Part shown: piece after piece, positions 1 through 10,177 of the stretch | Numbering within the stretch: the stretch's first letter is position 1 | How the letters are laid out: every line of letters starts with the position of its first letter | DNA from: Desulfurobacterium thermolithotrophum DSM 11699 | Lineage (GTDB): Bacteria; Aquificota; Aquificia; Desulfurobacteriales; Desulfurobacteriaceae | Direction: 5' to 3' | Assembly: GCF_000191045.1 (NCBI RefSeq) | Contig: NC_015185.1 | Span: forward strand, 998,501 to 1,062,500 | DNA: 64,000 nucleotides | Translations under genes and position numbers: made by a program | Notes under the pieces: model-generated | The model's input: the letters and a program-made list of their open reading frames with translations, nothing else | Database searches by the model: none | Told to the model about the DNA's origin: nothing

Positions 1-450
1 TGCATGAAGGTTGGAAATATCAACTACAATTTTTTCAGGAATAGCTCTTGGAAGAGTTTCAATTTCAATTTCTCTTTTCATGATTTCAAGAACACCACCT
101 TCTTCAGATACACCTATTGGTGTTCCAACAAACTCAAGTTCAACAACTGTTGTAATAGTTTCTCCGAACTTGACTTCTTGGAAGTCAACGTGGATAGGTA
201 CATCACCCAGCCAGTTGTACTGGATGTCCTTGAGAATACAAATTCTCTCTTCACCATCAAGGTCTAACTTAACAAGACCGTGATGGTGCTTAATCTTTCT
301 TACTTCACTGGCAGGAATGGCTATGTGTGTTGCCTCTGGTCTTCCACCACCGTAAATAACGGCTGGTAGAAGGCCTTCCCTGCGCAGTTTTCTTGCTACC
401 CCTTTTCCTGTCTTTTCTCTTCGGGTAGCTTTCAAGCTTACTGTTTTCAT
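1..450 (-). CDS. rplY: 50S ribosomal protein L25 / general stress protein Ctc, 3' end outside window
   Basis: This is the L25/TL5/Ctc family protein, which binds 5S rRNA in the large ribosomal subunit. The minus-strand frame starts at the ATG at 448-450 and stays open to the window edge, giving 150 residues with the C-terminus missing. The N-terminus (MKTVSLKATRREKTGKGVAR) and the following R-R-x-G-L-L-P-A-V-I-Y-G-G are typical of L25. A strong ribosome-binding site (AGGAGGT) lies just upstream. The residues running toward the edge (EIETLPRAIPEKIVVDIS) belong to the C-terminal TL5-like domain, so this is the long CTC form. An IS element sits directly upstream of its promoter. Confidence 0.93.
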   Translation of the reverse strand, partial: MKTVSLKATRREKTGKGVARKLRREGLLPAVIYGGGRPEATHIAIPASEVRKIKHHHGLVKLDLDGEERICILKDIQYNWLGDVPIHVDFQEVKFGETITTVVELEFVGTPIGVSEEGGVLEIMKREIEIETLPRAIPEKIVVDISNLHA

Positions 451-488
451 ACTTACCTCCTATTTTAGTTTTGCGGGAAAGCAGGCAA

Positions 489-517
489 TATTTACATTCA
501 GAATGAGAATTTGTCAA
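489..517 (-). promoter_or_regulatory. Probable sigma-70 promoter of rplY
   Basis: On the minus strand a perfect -35 box TTGACA (512-517) is followed by a 17-base spacer and a -10-like TAAATA (489-494). This sits about 40 bases upstream of the rplY start. The adjacent IS element's target duplication (517-526) overlaps the first base of the -35 box, so the promoter itself appears intact. The call rests on consensus and spacing only. Confidence 0.6.
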
Positions 518-526
518 GGGGTTTAG
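517..526. repeat. Left copy of 10-bp target-site duplication
   Basis: AGGGGTTTAG is repeated directly at 1508-1517 on the other side of the insertion sequence. The two copies are identical, suggesting a fairly recent insertion. The right copy also supplies the transposase stop codon. Confidence 0.8.
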
Positions 527-1507
527 GGAGGGTGTTTGAAAATTGCCAAAATTAAGAAAAAAGCCTATCCTCTCCGGTATGAAAGCGAAAAGACTAAATT
601 TCCACAAAGTACTCAACCTATCAAAAACATACATGAACCGGAGAGGACAGGCTGTACTGGTATATTTATATCCTTTTAAAACCAAAAGAGGAAGACCCAA
701 GAAATACCCTGACGAGATAATTCTTACCCTTCTTTTCCTCCAAGTAGCCTGGAACCTATCATTCAGAGACCTTGAATATTTGGCAGTTCAGATATTTGGA
801 AGAGAGAATATTCCTGATTTTTCAACCTATTATTACCGACTCAAGCAACTACCTTCCATTCTCCTTGTAGATTTTCTGAACTTTGTCTCTCGAAGACTCT
901 TAGGGAAGTATCATAAAGAACTAAGATTTCTGATAATAGATGGAACTGGCTTCAAATACAATGAGATTTATCCATTGAAAATTCTAAGAGGCAAAGAGAT
1001 AAAGGAGGTAAAAAGCCACGTTAAAGTTGTTGTATTAAGCGTTCATCTAAAAGATGGAAAAAGGTTCATTCTTACTGCATTACCTGGAGAGAGTTACGCT
1101 TCGGAAGTGAAACTTGGAGAGAAAATAGTTAGGTGGTTAAACGAAAGGGGATTTATATGGAGAGCTTTGAAAGGAAAGCCATTTTTAGGAGACAAAGCTT
1201 ATGACAGCATTAAGTTTATTGAGCTTGTTCTGTTAGCAGGCTTAAAGCCTTACATAAAGGTGAGAGAAACATTAAGGAAGGGAATTAAATCTGAGATTAG
1301 GCTTAAATGCAAAGAGCTTTTAGAATCTGATGAAATTTACAGGTTTAGAGGACTGATAGAGAGTATTTTTGGAGAAGTTAAGCAGGATGTTGGAAGTTAC
1401 GAGAAAACAAAGAGCTTTCATATAGCTCAACTGTTTGTTTTAGCTAAGTTTATCCTCTTTAACATGGGAGTTTTGTTCTTTGTCTGGATGATTTTTCAAA
1501 CACTCTC
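527..1507 (+). mobile_element. DDE-transposase insertion sequence with terminal inverted repeats and 10-bp target duplication
   Basis: The ends carry imperfect inverted repeats. The left end around 528-543 reads GAGGGTGTTTGAAAA and the right end, read inward on the minus strand from 1507, reads GAGAGTGTTTGAAAA. A 10-bp direct repeat AGGGGTTTAG lies immediately outside at 517-526 and 1508-1517, the signature of a target-site duplication. The element holds one transposase gene. Position 527 (G) could belong to either the repeat or the target, so the left border is uncertain by one base. The long duplication fits IS4-type elements better than most IS5-type ones, but I cannot assign the family firmly. 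Confidence 0.85.
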
Positions 1508-1517
1508 AGGGGTTTAG
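543..1517 (+). CDS. DDE transposase of IS4/IS5-like superfamily
   Basis: This is the cut-and-paste transposase of the surrounding IS. The frame gives 324 residues from a TTG at 543. An in-frame ATG at 579 (MKAKRLNF) and another at 633 (MNRRGQAV) are alternative starts, and no convincing ribosome-binding site decides between them. A basic KRGRPKKYP segment and a helical region come first. The candidate catalytic triad is the Asp of LIIDGTGFKYN, the Asp of LGDKAYDS and the Glu of RFRGLIESIFGEVK, the usual order for DDE enzymes. The frame looks intact. Its last codons cross the right inverted repeat and the TAG stop lies in the target duplication. The first two starts fall upstream of or inside a long inverted repeat (562-653) that may limit translation. 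Confidence 0.85.
   Translation: MPKLRKKPILSGMKAKRLNFHKVLNLSKTYMNRRGQAVLVYLYPFKTKRGRPKKYPDEIILTLLFLQVAWNLSFRDLEYLAVQIFGRENIPDFSTYYYRLKQLPSILLVDFLNFVSRRLLGKYHKELRFLIIDGTGFKYNEIYPLKILRGKEIKEVKSHVKVVVLSVHLKDGKRFILTALPGESYASEVKLGEKIVRWLNERGFIWRALKGKPFLGDKAYDSIKFIELVLLAGLKPYIKVRETLRKGIKSEIRLKCKELLESDEIYRFRGLIESIFGEVKQDVGSYEKTKSFHIAQLFVLAKFILFNMGVLFFVWMIFQTLSGV
562..653 (+). repeat. 17-bp inverted repeat at the 5' end of the transposase gene
   Basis: AGCCTATCCTCTCCGGT at 562-578 pairs with ACCGGAGAGGACAGGCT at 637-653, 16 of 17 positions complementary, with a 58-base loop. The ATG at 579 follows the left arm directly and the ATG at 633 lies just before the right arm. In RNA the stem would enclose the candidate start codons, a layout known in other IS elements to reduce translation from read-through transcripts. 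That role is inference here. Confidence 0.6.
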
Positions 1518-1554
1518 AGAAATTTTAAAAAATTAGAAGCCAAAAAAATTAATA

Positions 1555-4083
1555 TTACTTTTTCTTTATTGTTTTTACAATTTCCTTTAGCCTTGAAAGT
1601 ATCATGAGAGCTTCTAAAGGGGTAGTTGTTGAAATTTCTATTGCTTCTAGTTCTTTTATTAACTTTTCTTCAAGTCCTATACTCCAAGAAGTTTCTTTCT
1701 CTTCTGCAAGTCTTAGGAGTGGGAGCTCTTTGCCTCCTCTTTCAAGCTGATAGAGAATCTCTTTTGCTCTGTCTATGACTTCTTTCGGAAGACCTGCAAG
1801 CTCTGCAACATGAATTCCATAAGATTTTTCAGAAGCTCCTGGAAGAACTTTGTGAGTAAAAACTATTTTTTCATCTATTTCTTCAACCGTAACATGAAAG
1901 TTTTTTACTCCTTTAACTTTTCCTTCTAGTTCTGTAAGTTCATGATAGTGGGTTGCAAAAAGTGTTTTAGCTCCAACTTTTCCAGAAATGTATTCCACAA
2001 CAGCTTTAGCTATGCTCATTCCGTCATAGGTACTTGTTCCTCTTCCTATTTCATCAAGTATTATAAGACTTCTTTTTCCTGCATTTTGAAGTATATTTGC
2101 AGTTTCAACCATTTCCATCATAAAAGTAGATAGTCCTTTGCTTAAATTATCAGCAGCACCTACTCTTGAAAAGATTCTATCAACTATTCCGATTTCTGCT
2201 TCTTCTGCAGGGACAAAGGAACCAATCTGTGCCATGATAGTTATAAGAGCGGTCTGGCGTAAAAAGACAGATTTTCCTCCCATGTTGGGACCGGTAACTA
2301 TTAAAATAAACTCTTTTTCCGTTAATTCTGTATCATTGGGAATAAAATCTTCTTCCAAGAATTTTTCTAAAACTGGATGTTTTCCATTCTTTATTTTTAT
2401 AGAATAACCTTCTGTTACTCTCGGTTTTGTATACCCTCTTTCGTTTGCTATTTTTGAAAAAGAAAGAAGAACATCAATCGTAGCAATTTTTTCTGCAGTT
2501 TTTGAAATTCTATCTGCATTTTTTGAAACAAACTTTCTAAGCTCAACAAAAAGCTGATACTCTATTTTTTCTATCCTTTCTTGAGCTGAAAGAATTTTTT
2601 CCTCAAACTCTTTAAGTTCTGGTGTGATAAATCTTTCTGCATTTACAAGAGTCTGCCTTCTAATGTAATTTTCAGGAACAAGATGAAGATTTGCCTTTGA
2701 TACTTCTATGTAATAACCAAAAACGTTGTTAAAACCTATTTTCAGACTCGAAATACCTGTTCTTTTTCTTTCTCTTTCCTCTATTTCCTTAAGAATCTTT
2801 TCTCCTTCATTTTTTATTCTTCTTAACTCGTCAAGTTCCGGATTTACTCCCTCTTTGATTAATCCTCCTTCTCTTGAAGTAAAGGGTGGATTTTCAACAA
2901 GAACCCTTTCAAGTTCACAGTAAATATCGTATAGATCATCAAAATTTTTGTAAATTTGAGAAAGTAAAGAGGATTTGAAGTCTGCTAAAAGTTTTTTTAG
3001 ATCCGGTAGTACTCCTAAGGAATTTCTAAAAGAAGCTAAGTCCCTGGGAGAAGCTATTCCAGAAGTTATTTTTGAAAGAAGCCTTTCTATATCGTAGACT
3101 TTTGAAAGGAGTTCTAAAATTTCGTCTGCCACAAAGAAGCTATCTTTTAACTCTTCTACAGCATCTAGTCTTTCCTCAATTTCTTTTTTATCTTTTAATG
3201 GATGCAAAATCCAAAACTTTAAAAGTCTTCTTCCCATTCCCGTCTTTGTTTTGTTCAAGACACCAAAAAGAGAAGCACTTTCAAGTTTTCCAGCTATTGG
3301 TTCAATTAGTTCAAGATTTTTTTGAGTTTGCGGATCAAGATAGATGTATTTTTCACCGGTGTATCTTTTAGGTGGTTTTATTTTGGGAGTAAAATCTAGT
3401 TGTGTCTCTTCAATGAACTCTAAAAGTCCTGAAAGAGCTCTCTTTTCACTTTTACTTTCTACTTCAGGAGAGTTCGTTTCTTTTACTTCAAAGTATCCTT
3501 TTTCTTTTTCCTGTATAAGAGTTTCGGGAAGTACTTCTTTTATAACTTTATACCCTGAAAAACCTTCAGGGACGATAATTTCTTTTGGCTTAAACTTTGA
3601 AAGAATTGATTTTAAGTCCTCTCTATTGACTGTTGCAAAGTAAAGGTCACCCGTTGAGAGTTCTGTCCAAGCAATGCTAAAGTTATTCTTATTTGGATAG
3701 ATAGAAAGTAAAAATCTATCTTCATTTTCATCTTCAAAGTAAGTTCCTGGAGTAATGACTCTTACAACACCTCTATCAACAACCTTCTTTCCTGGTTTAG
3801 GTTCTTCCAACTGTTCGCAAATTGCGACCTTGTAACCTTTCCTAACAAGTTTTCCTATGTAGCTTTCAACTGCGTGATGGGGAACTCCACACATTGGAGC
3901 TTTTTCTGAAGATTTTCCAAATGCCCTTGAAGTTAAGGCAATTTCTAGCTCTTTTGCGGCAATTTCTGCATCTTCAAAAAACATTTCATAAAAGTCACCC
4001 ATTCGGAACATTAAAATAGAATCCTTATACTTTTCCTTTAACTCTAAATACTGCTTAAGAGCGGGAGTCAGCTTCTTCTTCAA
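1555..4083 (-). CDS. mutS: DNA mismatch repair protein MutS
   Basis: MutS recognises base mismatches and short loops and starts methyl-independent or methyl-directed repair, working with MutL. The 842 residues match the usual MutS1 length. The N-terminal mismatch-binding domain has the Phe-x-Glu motif (GDFYEMFFEDA, about residues 29-39). The C-terminal ABC-type ATPase has Walker A GPNMGGKS, Walker B LIILDEIGRGTSTYDG and the ATHYHEL switch. The start is a TTG at 4081-4083 with GGAGGA about seven bases upstream. It overlaps the upstream yacG by 29 bases, so the two are probably translated from one message. The C-terminus ends in a short helical tail, suited to dimer-tetramer contacts. Confidence 0.97.
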   Translation of the reverse strand: MKKKLTPALKQYLELKEKYKDSILMFRMGDFYEMFFEDAEIAAKELEIALTSRAFGKSSEKAPMCGVPHHAVESYIGKLVRKGYKVAICEQLEEPKPGKKVVDRGVVRVITPGTYFEDENEDRFLLSIYPNKNNFSIAWTELSTGDLYFATVNREDLKSILSKFKPKEIIVPEGFSGYKVIKEVLPETLIQEKEKGYFEVKETNSPEVESKSEKRALSGLLEFIEETQLDFTPKIKPPKRYTGEKYIYLDPQTQKNLELIEPIAGKLESASLFGVLNKTKTGMGRRLLKFWILHPLKDKKEIEERLDAVEELKDSFFVADEILELLSKVYDIERLLSKITSGIASPRDLASFRNSLGVLPDLKKLLADFKSSLLSQIYKNFDDLYDIYCELERVLVENPPFTSREGGLIKEGVNPELDELRRIKNEGEKILKEIEERERKRTGISSLKIGFNNVFGYYIEVSKANLHLVPENYIRRQTLVNAERFITPELKEFEEKILSAQERIEKIEYQLFVELRKFVSKNADRISKTAEKIATIDVLLSFSKIANERGYTKPRVTEGYSIKIKNGKHPVLEKFLEEDFIPNDTELTEKEFILIVTGPNMGGKSVFLRQTALITIMAQIGSFVPAEEAEIGIVDRIFSRVGAADNLSKGLSTFMMEMVETANILQNAGKRSLIILDEIGRGTSTYDGMSIAKAVVEYISGKVGAKTLFATHYHELTELEGKVKGVKNFHVTVEEIDEKIVFTHKVLPGASEKSYGIHVAELAGLPKEVIDRAKEILYQLERGGKELPLLRLAEEKETSWSIGLEEKLIKELEAIEISTTTPLEALMILSRLKEIVKTIKKK

Positions 4084-4231
4084 CTACAGGCTCCTCCGAA
4101 AAAAGAGTATACTCTTCATTAAGCCATTTTGATAAGTCTGCTAACTTACACTTTTCACTGCAAAAAGGTCTATAAGGATTATCTTTCCACGTAGTTTCTT
4201 TTCCACAATTTGGACATTTTATCTGCTTCAA
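4055..4231 (-). CDS. yacG: YacG-like zinc-binding protein (DNA gyrase inhibitor family)
   Basis: This 58-residue protein is encoded just upstream of mutS from a TTG at 4229-4231, preceded by AAAGGAGAT. It has the four-cysteine YacG signature: CPNCGK near residues 6-11, then NPYRPFCSEKCKLADL at about 18-33 and WLNEEY. The C-terminal tail is acidic. YacG proteins bind zinc, and the E. coli member binds gyrase B and blocks DNA binding. The stop at 4055-4057 lies 29 bases inside mutS in another frame, which suggests translational coupling. It is easily missed because of the TTG start and small size. Confidence 0.85.
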   Translation of the reverse strand: MKQIKCPNCGKETTWKDNPYRPFCSEKCKLADLSKWLNEEYTLFSEEPVVEEEADSRS

Positions 4232-4315
4232 AGATATCTCCTTTAAGGTTGATTTGGATTAAATATAGCTTTCAAAAGCTTAAATTAAAGATTTAAAACT
4301 TGGCAAGGAGAAGCA

Positions 4316-6370
<2,055 letters not shown>

Positions 6371-6378
6371 TTAACGAT

Positions 6379-8109
6379 ATGAAAAATGTTGTGGTAATTA
6401 TACTTTTACTTTTCTTTGCATCTATATCAAACTCGTTTGCTCTTTCTAAGGAGCAAGCTAAAGCTTTTCTAAAAGCCCTTAGCTCTTCCAAAGAGCTTTG
6501 CTCTCTTCAGTTTTATAGAGAATTTAAAAGTACAGAACTCAAAGAACTTGCACTTTTGCTTTTTACTAACTCTTGTTTTGAAAAAAAGCAGTTTAAAGAG
6601 CTAACTAAAATAAAAGAAATTCCTAAAAATCCTTATGCTGCAGTAGAAAAAGCTATTGCTTATAAAAAGGTAGGAGACGAAAAAATTGCAAGAAAGATTT
6701 TCAAATTAGTTTTTTCTAAAACTAACGACCTTGACGAGTGGATACTTACGCTAAATAGTGGAAATACAGAATATCTCTTTGCTCCTAAAGTTTTGAAGAA
6801 AAAAATAGAAATTGCTCTTGGGAAAAGAAATTTTGAAATTGCAGAAATTTACCTTGACTACTTAAAAGGAAAGGAGTTTTATCATCTCTTAAAGGGAATC
6901 CTTTACATGAAGCAAAGAAAAAAAGAATTAGCAAAAAAGGAATTTATTCTTTCCTCTCAGCCTAAAAAGTTCTTCTATTTAACTCACCTTTCAGATTCCT
7001 CTGCTGAAAAGTTTTTCTACTTTAAAAAAGCAATGGATTCTAACATTCCAGCATACTTAAAAAAGAATCTATCTATCTATCTTCTTGATAGATTTCTATA
7101 TAGTGACAAAAGTTTTTTCAGAAAAACTTTAAAAATCGTGAAAGATTTTGATAAGGAACTTTTTAATGAATATCAAGTTAAATATCTCGTTTTAAACGGA
7201 AAAATAAAGAGAGCTCTCTTGAAACTATCTAATCTTCAAGGTAAAAAATATAAGGCTTGGAAAGTTGCTCTCTTGAGGAAGTTTTACGGAAAAAAAGAAA
7301 GTTTTAATAACAATGTTCCTAATTTTTATTCTCTACTTCTTAATTCAAATAGCATAAAGCTTTCAGCCAAATCACTACCAAGAGTAGAATTTATAGATGA
7401 GGAAGGAATTAAGTATCTTTATAAAAGAGGAAGATGTGATGTAATCAGTTTCATTAATAAAAAATCGCCTTCTGTTGCTCTTGCTCACCATCTTTGTGGT
7501 GATTATAAAAAAGCAATTAAAGAAGCTACTTTCTATCGAAAAAAGTTAGAAAAGTATCCTTATCTTCTCCACATACTTTATCCTAAGCATCCCATTTTTG
7601 AAAATGACTTAATATCCCTTTCCCTTGCAAGGCAAGAAAGTTTATTTGATCAGTTTGCTCTTTCAAGATCAGGTGCCATAGGTTTAATGCAGATAATGCC
7701 GTTTACTGGAAAGTACATAGCCCAAAAACTTAAAGTAAAGGACTTTAAAGTTACCGATCTTTTTAAACCGAAAGTAAATTACGAATTTGGTTCTTTTTAC
7801 ATTAGTGAACTTATAAAGCAGTTTAAGCTTTTCCCTCTTGCAGCTGCTTCTTATAATGCAGGTCCAACACGAATAAAGAAAGCCTTAAAAAGATTTGGAA
7901 CTATAAAAACTCCTTACGACTTAGTAATTTTTGTAGATTTTTATATTCCTTTTGCAGAAACAAGAGGTTATGTAAAAAAGGTATTAACTAATTATTTCTT
8001 CTATAACTATCTCTATAACGATGGAAGGTGGAGTCTTTTTCAAAAAGAAAAGTCACTCAAAAACTTCCATAAGATGAATGTTACCGAAGTTAATCTTAAA
8101 AAGCCTTGA
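6379..8109 (+). CDS. Soluble lytic murein transglycosylase (SLT domain), exported
   Basis: This protein cleaves the glycan strands of peptidoglycan in the periplasm. The 576 residues begin with a signal peptide (MKNVVVIILLLFFASISNSFA). A long helical, repeat-like region follows, as in Slt70. The C-terminal SLT domain has the catalytic Glu in SLARQESLFDQFALSRSGA (about residue 419), then GLMQIMPFTG and AAASYNAGPTRIKKAL. The gene is rich in Lys and Phe, as expected for this AT-rich genome. It overlaps the convergent scpA by 57 bases, so its last residues (about 18) are the least certain part. Confidence 0.9.
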   Translation: MKNVVVIILLLFFASISNSFALSKEQAKAFLKALSSSKELCSLQFYREFKSTELKELALLLFTNSCFEKKQFKELTKIKEIPKNPYAAVEKAIAYKKVGDEKIARKIFKLVFSKTNDLDEWILTLNSGNTEYLFAPKVLKKKIEIALGKRNFEIAEIYLDYLKGKEFYHLLKGILYMKQRKKELAKKEFILSSQPKKFFYLTHLSDSSAEKFFYFKKAMDSNIPAYLKKNLSIYLLDRFLYSDKSFFRKTLKIVKDFDKELFNEYQVKYLVLNGKIKRALLKLSNLQGKKYKAWKVALLRKFYGKKESFNNNVPNFYSLLLNSNSIKLSAKSLPRVEFIDEEGIKYLYKRGRCDVISFINKKSPSVALAHHLCGDYKKAIKEATFYRKKLEKYPYLLHILYPKHPIFENDLISLSLARQESLFDQFALSRSGAIGLMQIMPFTGKYIAQKLKVKDFKVTDLFKPKVNYEFGSFYISELIKQFKLFPLAAASYNAGPTRIKKALKRFGTIKTPYDLVIFVDFYIPFAETRGYVKKVLTNYFFYNYLYNDGRWSLFQKEKSLKNFHKMNVTEVNLKKP

Positions 8110-8787
8110 AATAAATATCTCTTCTCCATCTGTAAAGGTGGAAATTTCTCCTAACTTAGAAAGTTCTAATACAGCAAGAAAGTAGGTTATTAACTCAAGT
8201 TTAGAAGAGCTCTTTTTTACAAATTTAGAAAAAGGAATCAAATACTTTTCTTTCATTAAAGCTTTAATTTCTTCTATTTTTAATGAAACCTTAAACGCTT
8301 CGCTAGATAGGTTTATTCCTACTTTAATCTTTGGTTGAAAATCTTTCGTTAAAAGATTTTCAAATGCTTTCTTTAGATCCTCTACTGTGTTAGCAATTTT
8401 TATCTTTTCTTGGAATTGGAAAACCAAATCGGACGGATCATTTGTAAAGTATCTTGAAGCTTTTTCTTCAAGTTTTTCTAATTCCTTTGCAGCTTTTTTT
8501 GACTTCAAGTACTCTTCTATTATCTGAACAATCGTTTTACGAGGATCTTCCTCTTCTTCCCGAGGTATAAGTACTTCTGACTTTATTTTTGCTAAGGTAG
8601 CAGCCATTAATAAGAATTCAGAAGCAAGAGGAATATTCAGTTCCTGCATACTGTGGATGTAGTTAAGGAACTCTTCTGTAATTTCTGCAATCGGAATGTC
8701 GTAAATGCTAACTTCCCTTTTCCTTATCAAATAAATTAAAAGATCCAGAGGCCCTTCAAATACTGGAGTTTCTACTCTTAAGTTCAT
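8053..8787 (-). CDS. scpA: Segregation and condensation protein A
   Basis: ScpA is the kleisin subunit that bridges the SMC heads in the bacterial condensin complex. The 244 residues have the family's opening VETPVFEGPLDLLIYLIRKREVSIYDIPI, with the core FEGPLDLLIYLIRK, and the helical EFLLMAATLAKIKSEVLIP. The C-terminal winged-helix part runs to about SKLGEISTFTDGEEIFI. The gene follows a CBS-domain gene by eight bases on the same strand. Its partner scpB is not in this window. The overlap with the convergent transglycosylase gene is 57 bases. Confidence 0.92.
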   Translation of the reverse strand: MNLRVETPVFEGPLDLLIYLIRKREVSIYDIPIAEITEEFLNYIHSMQELNIPLASEFLLMAATLAKIKSEVLIPREEEEDPRKTIVQIIEEYLKSKKAAKELEKLEEKASRYFTNDPSDLVFQFQEKIKIANTVEDLKKAFENLLTKDFQPKIKVGINLSSEAFKVSLKIEEIKALMKEKYLIPFSKFVKKSSSKLELITYFLAVLELSKLGEISTFTDGEEIFISRLFKINFGNIHLMEVFE

Positions 8788-8795
8788 CTATGGCT

Positions 8796-9200
8796 CTACC
8801 CTCTTATGGCAGCTATAAGATTTGCAAATTCGGTTGTCAGGAGCTCTAAAACATCATCGATAGAAATAAGTCCTATTAGTTTACCATTTTTATCAACAAC
8901 AATTAATCTTCTGACTGCAGCATCTCTAAAAGCTTTCGTAAGCTCAAAAAATGATGCATCTTCTCTTATAGTTATAGGATCTTTTGTCATTACCTCTTTT
9001 ACAAGAGTTTTAGGGGTCTTTCCCGTTCCAACAACTCTTATTGCTATGTCTCTGTCTGTAATGATTCCAGCTGGTTTATCACCATCTAAAATGACAAGAC
9101 TTCCGACCATTTTATCTTTCATTCTTTGAGCAGCAAGCATTACACTGTCTTCAGGTTCGATAGTAACAACTTTTCGCTGAATAAGATCTTTAACGGGCAT
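8796..9200 (-). CDS. Two-CBS-domain protein
   Basis: The 134 residues are almost entirely a tandem CBS pair: residues 1-60 (VKDLIQRKVVTIEPEDSVML to GIITDRDIAIRVV) and about 70-130 (VKEVMTKDPITIREDASFFE to LIGLISIDDVLELL). Such stand-alone CBS pairs usually bind adenine nucleotides and act as energy sensors, but the partner is unknown. The ATG at 9200 is preceded by AAAGGGAGGGAGTC. It probably shares a transcript with scpA. Confidence 0.85.
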   Translation of the reverse strand: MPVKDLIQRKVVTIEPEDSVMLAAQRMKDKMVGSLVILDGDKPAGIITDRDIAIRVVGTGKTPKTLVKEVMTKDPITIREDASFFELTKAFRDAAVRRLIVVDKNGKLIGLISIDDVLELLTTEFANLIAAIRG

Positions 9201-9285
9201 GACTCCCTCCCTTTTAATGTTCTAATTCTTAAATTAAGAACTTTCTTCTTACATAGGAAGGGGAAAAGGAAAAACGAGATAAAAA

Positions 9286-9315
9286 GAAAAAATGAAATCC
9301 CCCATTGGGGGATTT
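9286..9315 (-). terminator. Rho-independent terminator after the DUF2155 lipoprotein gene
   Basis: A 9-bp perfect stem, AAATCCCCC (9295-9303) and GGGGGATTT (9307-9315), has a three-base loop. On the minus strand it is followed by a T-rich run (CATTTTTTC). It lies 24 bases beyond the stop codon of the gene at 9339-9992, in the right orientation to end that transcript. Confidence 0.8.
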
Positions 9316-9338
9316 AGGAAGAAAGATAAAAAAATTTT

Positions 9339-9992
9339 TTAACTTTTTGATATAGCAACAAGCTTTAATTCATACTTAGGATGTTTTATGTTGTACATTG
9401 TAGGAAACTTTTGATAGATAGGACCTGCATAGATTACTTTTCCATTAGACTTAACTTCAACAATAACAGCAGGATTGTTAGGTTCATTTGAACCAGAAGT
9501 ATACTGCTGATCGTAAACAAGATGAGGAACAATGTAAAGAACCTTTATTTCAAGATCTTGAAACTTAACATCTGAATCTTTTGTAACTTTTTCTTTCTTT
9601 ACGACTTTTCCTGTGGTTTTATCAACTACTTCAATAGTTGCATACTTCCAAGTTTTTATAACTTCTTCAGGTATTTTAATTGGTTTGTCGATCTTCGTCA
9701 TATTTTTTCCTGGGTGCATTGCTGCAAGTTCTTTTTCTAAGTTATTAGACGAATGGCCAGGATGACCTGGAGGCATGTTATTTATAGGAGGATGTCCTTC
9801 AGGTAAGCCTTCCATAGGAGGGTGTCCTGGAGGCATTTGGCCGTGTGGTCCTTTATTTTCTTGAGCAAGTTCAGTAAGTGGTTTAGGAGCTTTGTTTTCA
9901 ACTTTGCTTTGTTCTTCCTCTTTCTTTCCGCAACTTGAAAAAGCTACAGTTGCTGAAAGGAGAAGAGTTAATAAAGTTAATCCTTTCTTCAT
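9339..9992 (-). CDS. DUF2155-like lipoprotein with a Gly-His-Pro-rich linker
   Basis: The 217 residues start with a lipoprotein signal (MKKGLTLLTLLLSATVAFSSC), with the lipobox Cys at residue 21. A low-complexity linker at about residues 48-81 repeats GHPP and PPGHP units and is rich in His, Pro, Gly and Met. The C-terminal part (about 113-215) resembles DUF2155: ATIEVVDKTTGKVVKKEKV, then FQDLEIKVLYIVPHL, SNEPNNPAVIVEV and a final HPKYELKLVAI. The function is unknown. The linker could bind metal or act as a spacer to the peptidoglycan. The ATG at 9992 is preceded by AAAGGAGAG. It is monocistronic by appearance, with its own terminator. Confidence 0.7.
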   Translation of the reverse strand: MKKGLTLLTLLLSATVAFSSCGKKEEEQSKVENKAPKPLTELAQENKGPHGQMPPGHPPMEGLPEGHPPINNMPPGHPGHSSNNLEKELAAMHPGKNMTKIDKPIKIPEEVIKTWKYATIEVVDKTTGKVVKKEKVTKDSDVKFQDLEIKVLYIVPHLVYDQQYTSGSNEPNNPAVIVEVKSNGKVIYAGPIYQKFPTMYNIKHPKYELKLVAISKS

Positions 9993-10177
9993 CGCACTCT
10001 CCTTTACTTATAGAATTTTTACTAATTCTATCAAATGTTTTTTTGATAAGCTACATGTTTTTCTAAACTTCAAATTGTCTTTTTATAGAAATTTTCTAAT
10101 AGAATTAGAGAATAAAAACTTTAACAATAGAAAGATAGTGATAAAATTTAGGAAAAACTTTTTCTTAGGAGGGTACA

